Source: Tannerella sp.
GTDB lineage: Bacteria > Bacteroidota > Bacteroidia > Bacteroidales > Tannerellaceae
Reading direction: 5' to 3'
Assembly (NCBI GenBank): GCA_031279875.1
Contig: JAITHS010000123.1
Span: 1 to 9,517, forward strand
Length of the DNA: 9,517 bases
Shown: positions 1 to 6,551 of the stretch, one piece after another
How the letters are laid out: each line of letters begins with the position of its first letter
Position numbering within the stretch: position 1 is the stretch's first letter
Made by a program: the position numbers and the translations under genes
Notes under the pieces: generated by a model
What the model was told of the DNA's origin: nothing
The model's database searches: none
Seen by the model: only the letters and a program-made list of their open reading frames with translations

Positions 1-196
1 AGCCGTCGCCAATAAAAAATCAGACCTGCGCACAACGATTTACTGGAACCCTGACGTCAAAATAACCGAAGGTCGTGCGGCATTCAAATTCTATACCGCC
101 GACGTAAATTCCCGCTATAGAATAATAATAGAAGGCGTTACCAACACCGGCAAACCGTTTTTCGCCAAACAAATCGTCGCCGCAGGAGGAAATTAG
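1..196 (+). CDS. 3' end of a large surface/secreted protein (carboxypeptidase-regulatory/MG2-type C-terminus)
   Basis: This is an open frame from base 2 to the TAG at 194-196, giving 64 residues with no start in the window, so it is the C-terminus of a longer protein. The visible part contains a stretch reading DLRTTIYWNPDVKITEGRA followed by alternating hydrophobic residues (FKFYTADVNSRYRIIIEGV). This beta-rich pattern, a 'RTTIYWNP' strand followed by a 'F.FYTAD...Y.I.IEG.T..G' strand, is one I recognise from the end of large Bacteroidota outer-envelope proteins with carboxypeptidase-like regulatory, MG2 or TonB-plug domains. The family call rests on recall and on a short segment. The frame being coding is well supported by composition and by its clean end just before the next start. 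The protein probably faces the periplasm or cell surface; its substrate cannot be inferred. The next start codon lies 28 bases downstream on the same strand. Confidence 0.75.
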   Translation, partial: AVANKKSDLRTTIYWNPDVKITEGRAAFKFYTADVNSRYRIIIEGVTNTGKPFFAKQIVAAGGN

Positions 197-224
197 TCTT
201 TTGCGCTCAAATAAATTAAACAAT

Positions 225-377
225 ATGAGCAACGTAAAAGTAAATTCAATTATCGGCGGCTACCGGCACGCGGTGCTGTTTTATGGGCTGTCGGTTCTTA
301 TACCGTGGCTGTTTTGGTTTGGGGCGGGATATGTTAGTCATATGGAAAATCGGGAAAATCTTGTAGCGGTTCGCTAA
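225..377 (+). pseudogene. truncated N-terminal remnant, probably of a CPBP-family intramembrane protease
   Basis: The frame runs from ATG at 225 to TAA at 375-377 and encodes 50 residues. Residues 16-40 form one hydrophobic segment (AVLFYGLSVLIPWLFWFGAG, then YVSHM), preceded by a short polar N-terminus. This 'FYGLS..IPWLFWF.AGY.SH' pattern resembles the first transmembrane helix of Bacteroidota CPBP/Abi-type membrane proteases. Those proteins are normally more than 200 residues and carry their glutamate and histidine active-site motifs in later helices, none of which are present here. No continuation exists in any frame, because only 48 bases separate the stop from the end of the convergent comM gene. 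The TAA stop is itself the first triplet of the AT-rich repeat at 375-422, so the 3' part appears to have been lost at the repeat. It could alternatively be a genuine single-helix small membrane protein, but I think the remnant reading is more likely. Confidence 0.55.
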
Positions 378-422
378 TTTTTAATTCGTAATTTTTAATT
401 CGTAATTTTTAATTTTTAATTC
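375..422. repeat. AT-rich tandem repeat, 14-bp unit, at a convergent gene junction
   Basis: The 14-base unit TAATTTTTAATTCG occurs perfectly at 375-388 and 389-402. A third copy at 403-414 is cut to 12 bases and runs into another TAATTTTTAATTC-like stretch that ends at about 422. It fills essentially all of the space between the plus-strand remnant and the minus-strand comM stop. I see no hairpin with a strong GC stem, so it does not look like a conventional bidirectional terminator. I recall similar short ATTAAAAATTACGAATT strings from intergenic regions of Bacteroidales genomes, but I cannot verify that here. Confidence 0.8.
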
Positions 423-425
423 TAT

Positions 426-1964
426 TCAACTTCCCCACGTTTCGCGGTCGAGATTGCGGTAGTTGATGGCTTCGGCGAGGTGGTGCGAGAGAATGTCGGA
501 CGCTCCTTCGAGGTCGGCGATGGTACGCGAGAGTTTGAGGATACGGTCATAAGCGCGGGCTGACAGGTTGAGTTTGTTCATCGCGTTTTCGAGGATTGCC
601 AATCCTTTTGTGTCGGGCACGGCATATTTGCGTAACTGTCTCGAACTCATCTGGGCATTGCAGTAAACGCCGACAGCATCGGCAAAACGCAGACGTTGTA
701 TCTCACGAGCGGCTATCACACGACTGCGCACATCGACGCTCGGCTCTGCAACCGATACTTCCGAAATCTTGTCGAACGGCACTGGCACTATTTCGATATG
801 AATATCAATACGGTCTAACAGCGGCCCGGAAATGCGGTTGAGATAACGCTGAACTGCTCCGGGCGGACAAACGCAGGGCTTTATCGGATGGTTGTAATAC
901 CCACAAGGGCATGGGTTCATCGACGCAACGAGCATGAAACCGGCGGGGTATTCAACGGTAAACTTAGCTCGTGAGATGTTGATTAGCCGGTCTTCGAGCG
1001 GTTGCCGCAGCACTTCGAGGACGGCGCGGTTAAATTCCGGCAGTTCGTCTAAAAACAGCACTCCGTTGTGCGCGAGGCTTATTTCTCCCGGCTGCGGAAA
1101 AGAACCGCCACCGACCATCGCTACGTTGGAAATAGTATGATGAGGCGAGCGAAACGGCCTTTGCGAGATGAGCGAGGTGCGCTCTCCTACCTTTCCTGCT
1201 ACGGAGTGTATCTTGGTAGTTTCTAACGCTTCTTGAAGTGTCAGCGGAGGCAATATAGTCGGCAAACGCTTGGCGAGCATTGATTTACCGCTGCCCGGCG
1301 GTCCTACCATAATAAGATTATGCCCTCCGGCGGCTGCCACTTCTAATGCCCGTTTGACGTTTTCCTGACCTTTGACGTCCGAAAAATCGACGTCGTAATG
1401 ATGTTGTTTAGCGAAAAATTCTGCCCGCGTGTCAACGACCGTCGGCTCAATGACACGTTTGCCGCCAAAAAACTCTATGACTTCTTTGAGGTTTGATACG
1501 CCGATAACTTCCAGATTATCAACTACTGCCGCTTCACAGGCGTTTTGTTGCGGCAGTACGAAGCCTTTGAAACCTTCTTCGCGCGCTTTAATAGCAATCG
1601 GCAACGCGCCTTTGACGGGTTGCAAACTGCCGTCAAGAGATAATTCTCCCATTATCAGATATTTATCTAACAGAGATGCGCTTATCTCTCCTGCCCCTGC
1701 AAGGATACCGATAGCGAGCGGCAGGTCATAGGCTGAGCCTTCCTTGCGGATGTCGGCTGGAGCCATGTTGATGACAATACGGTTGTTAGGAAAACTGTAG
1801 CCGCTGAAATGCAGGGCTGAAACTATCCGTTCGTGGCTTTCGCGTACCGATACGTCGGCAAGCCCGACCAAAAAGTATGATACTCCTTTTGAGCAACTTA
1901 CCTCTATCGTTATTAATGTTGCGGAAATGCCGTTGACGGTGGCGGAGAAGGTCTTTACTAACAT
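426..1964 (-). CDS. comM: YifB/ComM family Mg-chelatase-like AAA+ ATPase
   Basis: This 512-residue protein has the full length and architecture of the ComM/YifB family. Residues 1-170 are the Lon-protease-C-like (ChlI N-terminal) domain. The AAA+ core follows, with Walker A GPPGSGKS at 221-228, Walker B VLFLDE at 302-307, the sensor-region motif MNPCPCG at 349-355, the arginine-finger region GPLLDRIDI at 380-388, and a C-terminal lid with a SARAYDRILKLSRTIADLEG helix (468-487). Cysteines C352, C354, C364 and C366 form the cluster typical of the family and may bind a metal. Family knowledge: ComM in naturally transformable bacteria is a hexameric branch-migration helicase that helps integrate incoming DNA. 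It is also widespread in bacteria not known to be transformable, where its role is less clear. The ATG at 1964 gives the standard MLVKTFSATVNG N-terminus. It lies one base after the stop of the thioredoxin lipoprotein gene, so the two are almost certainly co-transcribed. Nothing looks damaged. Confidence 0.95.
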   Translation of the reverse strand: MLVKTFSATVNGISATLITIEVSCSKGVSYFLVGLADVSVRESHERIVSALHFSGYSFPNNRIVINMAPADIRKEGSAYDLPLAIGILAGAGEISASLLDKYLIMGELSLDGSLQPVKGALPIAIKAREEGFKGFVLPQQNACEAAVVDNLEVIGVSNLKEVIEFFGGKRVIEPTVVDTRAEFFAKQHHYDVDFSDVKGQENVKRALEVAAAGGHNLIMVGPPGSGKSMLAKRLPTILPPLTLQEALETTKIHSVAGKVGERTSLISQRPFRSPHHTISNVAMVGGGSFPQPGEISLAHNGVLFLDELPEFNRAVLEVLRQPLEDRLINISRAKFTVEYPAGFMLVASMNPCPCGYYNHPIKPCVCPPGAVQRYLNRISGPLLDRIDIHIEIVPVPFDKISEVSVAEPSVDVRSRVIAAREIQRLRFADAVGVYCNAQMSSRQLRKYAVPDTKGLAILENAMNKLNLSARAYDRILKLSRTIADLEGASDILSHHLAEAINYRNLDRETWGS

Positions 1965-1965
1965 A

Positions 1966-3033
1966 TTATCTCATAAGTTCATCAACAGTATTCTTCAATT
2001 CCGTACCGTTAGCAGTACGCAGTCGTATAATACCATCTTTATCAATCATATAGCAGTCGGGCATATAGTTTACGTTATATTTCTCAAAAATATCTATTGC
2101 CTGTCCTGCGGAATCGCAAACGAGGTTCCATTTCAGGGTGTCGGATTTCATCATTTCCCGCAGATCTTTTGCGTTATCGTCAAGGCTTACGAGCAGTATA
2201 TCTAACGAATCGCGCGAATGTTCGGTGCTAATACGGTCGAGCATCAGCACTTCCGTACGGCACATGTCGCACCACGACGCAGTGAAGGCTATTATCCAGT
2301 ATTTATTGATAAAAGATGCAGGCGAAATTGCCGTTCCATCGATATTCATAACGCTGAACCACGGTGCTTTGGCGCCTGCTATCGTTGTTTTGGCTTGTTC
2401 TATTTCTGCTTTCAGTGTTTTAACGGTGGCGTTGTCTTTGAGTTCGGGCGCAAGTACGGCGAGCAGTTCGGTTGCTTGCGGTATATCTTCCGGCCGCGAA
2501 AAATATTCCGAAATCAATATCACGGATGCTTCTTCTTTGGGATTATCAATGATAAAATTACGTGCCAAACGGCGTATTTCGTGTTGTACATTGACTAACT
2601 GCGGTGTCATAGATCCGCTTGTATTGTTCTCAATATCAGTTTGTTCTTTGAGTAGAGCCGCTGCTTTCATCTTAAACTGCGTCAGTTTGTTGTTTACTTC
2701 TCCTCCTTTGATTTCCGTCAGGCGCGGATAGTGTGCGTCGCCGTCGATTTCGACTGTTTTGCCGGAAGAAGGATAAACCGTTATGACATTTTTTTTGTCA
2801 TTGTAATAGATGTTTATCTCGCTTATTTCGTCGCCGGTTTCACGGGAGATATGAAAATGACCTTTTTCGTTGCATTCTAAAGTATCGACGGCATTGTTGT
2901 CGTAACCTTCATATACGACATAAAGTGTCGTACTTTCGAGGTTCGACATTCGTCCTTCAATGATATATTTATCTTCTGATATACAGGAAGATAATAGAAG
3001 CGTTACTATGGTTTCAAACAAATATTTTTTCAA
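1966..3033 (-). CDS. thioredoxin-fold lipoprotein with DUF4369-like N-terminus (TlpA/ResA-type disulfide oxidoreductase)
   Basis: This is a 355-residue predicted lipoprotein. The N-terminus MKKYLFETIVTLLLSSC carries a lipobox ending at C17. Residues from about 22 to 105 look like the beta-rich DUF4369 domain common in Bacteroidota ('YIIEGRMSNLESTTLYVVYE...'). A helical linker (about 112-220) leads to a C-terminal thioredoxin/AhpC-TSA-like domain (about 222-355). That domain has the redox motif ASWCDMC (C255 and C258) and the cis-proline loop YMPDCYMID (P325). Family knowledge: such proteins act in the periplasm as thiol-disulfide oxidoreductases in protein folding, cytochrome maturation or oxidative defence; the substrate cannot be told from sequence. 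The start is TTG (3033-3031). An in-frame TAA lies 11 codons upstream, and the first in-frame ATG (codon 29) would remove the whole lipoprotein signal, so TTG is the best choice. The stop is one base from the comM start. Confidence 0.88.
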   Translation of the reverse strand: MKKYLFETIVTLLLSSCISEDKYIIEGRMSNLESTTLYVVYEGYDNNAVDTLECNEKGHFHISRETGDEISEINIYYNDKKNVITVYPSSGKTVEIDGDAHYPRLTEIKGGEVNNKLTQFKMKAAALLKEQTDIENNTSGSMTPQLVNVQHEIRRLARNFIIDNPKEEASVILISEYFSRPEDIPQATELLAVLAPELKDNATVKTLKAEIEQAKTTIAGAKAPWFSVMNIDGTAISPASFINKYWIIAFTASWCDMCRTEVLMLDRISTEHSRDSLDILLVSLDDNAKDLREMMKSDTLKWNLVCDSAGQAIDIFEKYNVNYMPDCYMIDKDGIIRLRTANGTELKNTVDELMR

Positions 3034-3088
3034 GATATTTCTGTATTTTTGATTGAAAAAAAGTTAAAAAAACGCAAGAAAATCGCGG

Positions 3089-3120
3089 TAAAGGTAAAAC
3101 ATTTTTTTTAAATATCCAAA
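3089..3120 (-). promoter_or_regulatory. putative Bacteroides-type promoter for the thioredoxin lipoprotein-comM unit
   Basis: Read on the minus strand, TTTG (3120-3117) is followed by a 20-base spacer and then TACCTTTA (3096-3089). This matches the Bacteroidota sigma-ABfr pattern TTTG/TAnnTTTG apart from the last base of the -7 box. It lies just beyond the pckA terminator and about 55 bases before the TTG start, where a separate promoter would be expected. Confidence 0.45.
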
Positions 3121-3139
3121 TAAAAAAACATTTTTTTTC

Positions 3140-3183
3140 AAAAAAAAATTTGACGGCTTCACCAACACCTTGGTGAAGCCGTC
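3140..3183 (-). terminator. strong intrinsic terminator of pckA
   Basis: On the minus strand a perfect 14-bp stem (GACGGCTTCACCAA pairing with TTGGTGAAGCCGTC, 3183-3170 with 3165-3152) closes a four-base loop (GGTG in the transcript). After three A residues comes a run of nine T residues (3148-3140). This is a textbook rho-independent terminator about 60 bases past the pckA stop. The plus-strand reading has no T run after the stem, so it works in one direction only. Confidence 0.92.
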
Positions 3184-3243
3184 TTCAATCAAACTAAAAA
3201 TTCATATAATATGCAATATACTTTTTTGTAGAGAATAATAAGA

Positions 3244-4851
3244 TTACAGTTTCGGCCCTGCTGCAACAAGTGCTTTGCCGGTTTCGTTGCCGGTAAATTT
3301 GGCAAAGTTTTTGGTAAAGCGACCTGCGAGGTCTTGTGCTTTTGTTTCCCATTGTGCAGCGTCGGCGTAAGTGTCGCGCGGGTCGAGGATTTTCGGGTCA
3401 ACGTCGGGCAAAGATGTTGGTACTTCAAAGTCGAAATACGGGATTTTCTTTGTCGGCGCCTTGTCTATCGAACCGTCGAGGATGGCGTCGATTATGCCGC
3501 GTGTGTCTTTGATAGAGATACGTTTGCCGCTGCCGTTCCAGCCGGTATTGACCAAATATGCTTTTGCGCCTGATTTGTTCATCCGTTTAACTAATTCTTC
3601 GCCGTACTTTGTGGGGTGCAGAGAGAGGAAAGCGGCGCCGAAACATGCCGAGAAAGTTGGCGTCGGTTCTGTGATACCGCGCTCTGTGCCTGCGAGTTTG
3701 GCTGTGAAGCCGCTCAGGAAATAGTACTGTGTCTGTTCTGGGGTCAGTATTGATACCGGCGGCAATACTCCGAATGCGTCGGCCGAGAGGAAGATAACTT
3801 GCTGTGCGGCAGGCCCTTTCGATTTCGGTTTAACGATTTTTTCGATATGATTAATTGGGTACGAAACGCGGGTATTTTCGGTTACTGATTTGTCGGTGAA
3901 GTCTATTTTGCCGTCTTTATCAACAGTTACATTTTCGAGCAGAGCGTCGCGGCGGATTGCGTTGTAGATGTCGGGTTCGGCTTCTTTGCTCAAATTGATG
4001 ACTTTGGCGTAGCAGCCGCCTTCAAAATTGAACACGCCTTCGTCGTCCCATCCGTGTTCGTCGTCGCCGATAAGCAGACGTTTCGGGTCGGTGCTTAAAG
4101 TGGTTTTGCCTGTGCCTGAAAGTCCGAAGAAGATTGCAGATGATTTGCCTTCGAGGTCGGTGTTTGCCGAGCAGTGCATTGAGGCGATTCCTTTGAGTGG
4201 CAGCAGATAGTTCATGTATGAGAACATGCCTTTTTTCATTTCGCCGCCGTACCATGTGTTGAGGATAATCTGAATTTTTTCTGTCAGGTTGAAAACAACT
4301 GCCGTTTCGCTGTTGAGTCCGAGTTCTTTGAAGTTATCAACTTTGGCTTTCGAGGCGTTCATGATTACGAAATCGGGTTCGCCGAACGAATCTAATTCTT
4401 CTGCCGACGGGCGGATGAACATGTTGGTAACGAAATGAGCCTGCCATGCTACTTCCATGATGAAGCGCAGTTTCAGGCGTGTGTTTTCGTTTGCGCCGCA
4501 GAAAGCGTCCACAACGAATAGTTTTTTGTCTGACAATTCTTTGGTTGCCAGTTTTTTAAGTTCTGCCCATGTTTCTTTTGTAACGGGTTTGTTGTCGTTT
4601 TTGTAGTCGTCGGAAGTCCACCACACGGTGTCCTTGCTCGTTTCGTCCATGACGAAGAATTTATCTTTCGGCGAGCGCCCTGTATATACGCCCGTCATTA
4701 CGTTTACAGCGCCAAGTTCTGTAACCTGACCTTTTTCAAACCCTTCCAGTTCGGGTTTGATTTCTTCATTGTATAACTCGTCGAACGAAGGGTTATAAAC
4801 GACCTCCGTAGCGCCTGTTATACCATACTTGCTTAAATCTAAATTTGCCAT
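3244..4851 (-). CDS. pckA: phosphoenolpyruvate carboxykinase (ATP)
   Basis: This cytoplasmic enzyme interconverts oxaloacetate and phosphoenolpyruvate with ATP/ADP. In gluconeogenesis it runs towards PEP; in many succinate-producing anaerobes it can run in the carboxylating direction. The 535 residues match the usual length of about 530-540. Visible motifs are TGRSPKDKF (57-65, R59 substrate-binding), [10 protein letters not shown] (201-210, with Mn-binding K207), H226 in MHCSAN, the kinase-1a P-loop GLSGTGKTT (243-251, K249/T250), the kinase-2 motif [20 protein letters not shown] (261-280, metal-binding D263/D264), R327 in ENTRVSYP, and the adenine-side stretch [17 protein letters not shown] (435-451). 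These correspond to the E. coli residues with a shift of five or six positions, and all the expected ones are present. The gene is a single-gene unit with its own promoter and terminator. The ATG at 4851 gives a normal N-terminus. Confidence 0.98.
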   Translation of the reverse strand: MANLDLSKYGITGATEVVYNPSFDELYNEEIKPELEGFEKGQVTELGAVNVMTGVYTGRSPKDKFFVMDETSKDTVWWTSDDYKNDNKPVTKETWAELKKLATKELSDKKLFVVDAFCGANENTRLKLRFIMEVAWQAHFVTNMFIRPSAEELDSFGEPDFVIMNASKAKVDNFKELGLNSETAVVFNLTEKIQIILNTWYGGEMKKGMFSYMNYLLPLKGIASMHCSANTDLEGKSSAIFFGLSGTGKTTLSTDPKRLLIGDDEHGWDDEGVFNFEGGCYAKVINLSKEAEPDIYNAIRRDALLENVTVDKDGKIDFTDKSVTENTRVSYPINHIEKIVKPKSKGPAAQQVIFLSADAFGVLPPVSILTPEQTQYYFLSGFTAKLAGTERGITEPTPTFSACFGAAFLSLHPTKYGEELVKRMNKSGAKAYLVNTGWNGSGKRISIKDTRGIIDAILDGSIDKAPTKKIPYFDFEVPTSLPDVDPKILDPRDTYADAAQWETKAQDLAGRFTKNFAKFTGNETGKALVAAGPKL

Positions 4852-4892
4852 TTTCTAAAATTTTAAATTGTTTATTGTTAATTTTCGAGCCG

Positions 4893-4924
4893 CAAAGGTA
4901 CGAATTTTTTTCTACAAATACAAA
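4893..4924 (-). promoter_or_regulatory. Bacteroides-type promoter of pckA
   Basis: On the minus strand TTTG (4924-4921), a 20-base spacer, and TACCTTTG (4900-4893) match the Bacteroidota housekeeping promoter pattern TTTG/TAnnTTTG exactly. The predicted transcript start, a few bases downstream, would give a 5' leader of about 35 AT-rich bases before the ATG at 4851. I see no riboswitch-like structure in that leader. Confidence 0.8.
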
Positions 4925-5000
4925 ATAATGCCTTAAATCAGCAAAAAAAATATTTTTATTTGTGATAATCCGCAACGAGAAAATTCTGCGTTGATAAAAA

Positions 5001-6551
5001 TTAAAACTGAAAATAAATAAACGGCACAATATCAGCGCTTTTCATTTGGATTATGATAAATATCACTAAACTAATCAGAAGCGCTTTCGACCATAAAGGC
5101 ATCACTGTTATTGCGTTGCGCAACATGTTATCGACTTTGTCGGGTATGAAATGAAGTATAAACCCTATCACCATAAGGATTATTACTGTTCTGTAACCGA
5201 CAATAAGTTGAATGATAACATCGGGACGGAAGTTAGTGAATATCTGCGAGATAACTTGTCCTGCTCGTTCCATTGAATCGGCGCGGAAAAATATCCATGC
5301 GAAACAGACGAGATGAAAAGTAAAAATTATCCCAAGCGTACGGCGCCATGGTTGCATACTGTCGCCCGAAGGCTTGAAACCTATATAGTTGATACACAGT
5401 TTATGGACTGCCAGCGCTACGCCGTGAATACCGCCCCAAAGTATAAACCGTAAGGCGGCACCGTGCCACAGCCCGCCGAGTAACATTGTGATAAACAGGT
5501 TGATATACTGTCTTGATTTGCCTTTACGGTTTCCGCCGAGCGGGATATAAAGATAGTCGCGCAGCCATGTTGAGAGCGAGATATGCCACCGCCGCCAGAA
5601 CTCGGTAATTGTTGCCGACTGATATGGCGAGCGGAAGTTGATATTAAACCTGAATCCGAGCAGCAGTGCGATACCTATCGCCATGTCGGAATAGCCCGAA
5701 AAGTCGCAGTAAATCTGCAATGCGTAGCCATATACGCCAAACAGATTTTCAATGCCGGTATAAAGCGCCGGAGCGTCGAAAATCCTGTCAACAAAATTGA
5801 TGCTGATATAGTCGGATATGATACATTTCTTAAATAAACCGCAGATAATCAGATATAAAGCCTCGCCAAGACGATTATACGTCAGCGTCGTCTTGGAAAA
5901 CATTTGCGGGATAAAATCTTTGGCGCGAACAATCGGACCGGCAACTAATCCGGGGAAGAAAGAAACAAAAAACAGATAGTCGGTAAACTTGCCGACCGGC
6001 TGTATCCTGCCTCTGTAAACATCTATCGTATAACTCAGCGACTGAAAAGTAAAAAACGAAATGCCGACGGGAAGAAAAATATCAAACGGTTCAAACACCA
6101 AACCTTGCAGCAAAGGCTCATTCAAAGCGCCTCCGAGCAGATGCCAGAAGCCTATTAAGGTCTGATACATGAAGTTAGTATATTTGAAATACATTAACAT
6201 CCCGATATTCACGCAAATACTGAGTGTAACGAGGGCTAATCGGCGCCGTTTACCGTTTGGGTGAGCCGCAATTAATCGCCCTATCGAAAAGTCGGATAAA
6301 GCTGTGAATATCAGCAGTATAAACCATATACCGCTCGTTTTATAATAAAAATATAGCGAGAACAGGATTACATAAATGATACGCATACGACGATTGTTGC
6401 GTAATGCGTTGTATATCATAAAGAAACCTAAAAAAAGAAAGAGAAACAGACCGGAACTGAAAATCAGCGGCTCGTCTTTCTGATACTGCATTACTTCACC
6501 TAAATGGCTGAATGACAGGTTACTAAATAGTGATTGAATATTATTCCACAC
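5001..6551 (-). CDS. MBOAT family membrane-bound O-acyltransferase (AlgI/DltB/PatA-like)
   Basis: This 516-residue multi-pass inner-membrane protein has roughly ten or more hydrophobic segments. Family motifs occur in order: PVGISFFTFQSLSYTIDVYR (161-180), FFPGLVAGPIVR (199-210 region), YCDFSGYSDMAIG (281-293), EFWRRWHISLSTWLRDYLYI (317-336) with H323, LYIPLGGNRKG, and GGLWHGAALRFILWGGIHG (359-377) with the presumed catalytic H363. Near the end CFAWIFFRAD is also typical. Family knowledge: such proteins take an acyl group from a cytoplasmic donor and pass it across the membrane to a periplasmic glycan or partner protein. Here two SGNH proteins directly upstream are the likely partners, pointing to O-acetylation of an exopolysaccharide, capsule or other envelope glycan. 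The start is GTG (6551-6549), overlapping the preceding gene by 11 bases and preceded by an exact strong Shine-Dalgarno sequence. An alternative ATG exists at codon 21 (6491). The acyl group and target glycan are not determined by sequence. Confidence 0.94.
   Translation of the reverse strand: MWNNIQSLFSNLSFSHLGEVMQYQKDEPLIFSSGLFLFLFLGFFMIYNALRNNRRMRIIYVILFSLYFYYKTSGIWFILLIFTALSDFSIGRLIAAHPNGKRRRLALVTLSICVNIGMLMYFKYTNFMYQTLIGFWHLLGGALNEPLLQGLVFEPFDIFLPVGISFFTFQSLSYTIDVYRGRIQPVGKFTDYLFFVSFFPGLVAGPIVRAKDFIPQMFSKTTLTYNRLGEALYLIICGLFKKCIISDYISINFVDRIFDAPALYTGIENLFGVYGYALQIYCDFSGYSDMAIGIALLLGFRFNINFRSPYQSATITEFWRRWHISLSTWLRDYLYIPLGGNRKGKSRQYINLFITMLLGGLWHGAALRFILWGGIHGVALAVHKLCINYIGFKPSGDSMQPWRRTLGIIFTFHLVCFAWIFFRADSMERAGQVISQIFTNFRPDVIIQLIVGYRTVIILMVIGFILHFIPDKVDNMLRNAITVMPLWSKALLISLVIFIIIQMKSADIVPFIYFQF

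Noticed and set aside
375..422. Tandem repeat considered as a CRISPR or iteron array
   Set aside because: The units abut with no unique spacers, the unit is too short and AT-rich, and there are no cas or replication genes nearby.
2138..2731. A 197-codon open frame on the plus strand opposite the thioredoxin lipoprotein gene
   Set aside because: Serine-rich, low-complexity composition and no recognisable motif; it lies wholly opposite a gene with clear domains and a CXXC motif, so it is an antisense shadow.
4973..4993. Possible hairpin (CAACG...CGTTG) after the MBOAT stop as operon terminator
   Set aside because: Only five outer pairs with a bulge, and no adjacent T run in the direction of transcription; too weak to call a terminator.
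6489..6491. ATG at codon 21 as the MBOAT start
   Set aside because: The GTG at 6551 has an exact, well-spaced Shine-Dalgarno sequence and gives an overlap like that of the preceding gene pair. The ATG remains possible but is less supported.
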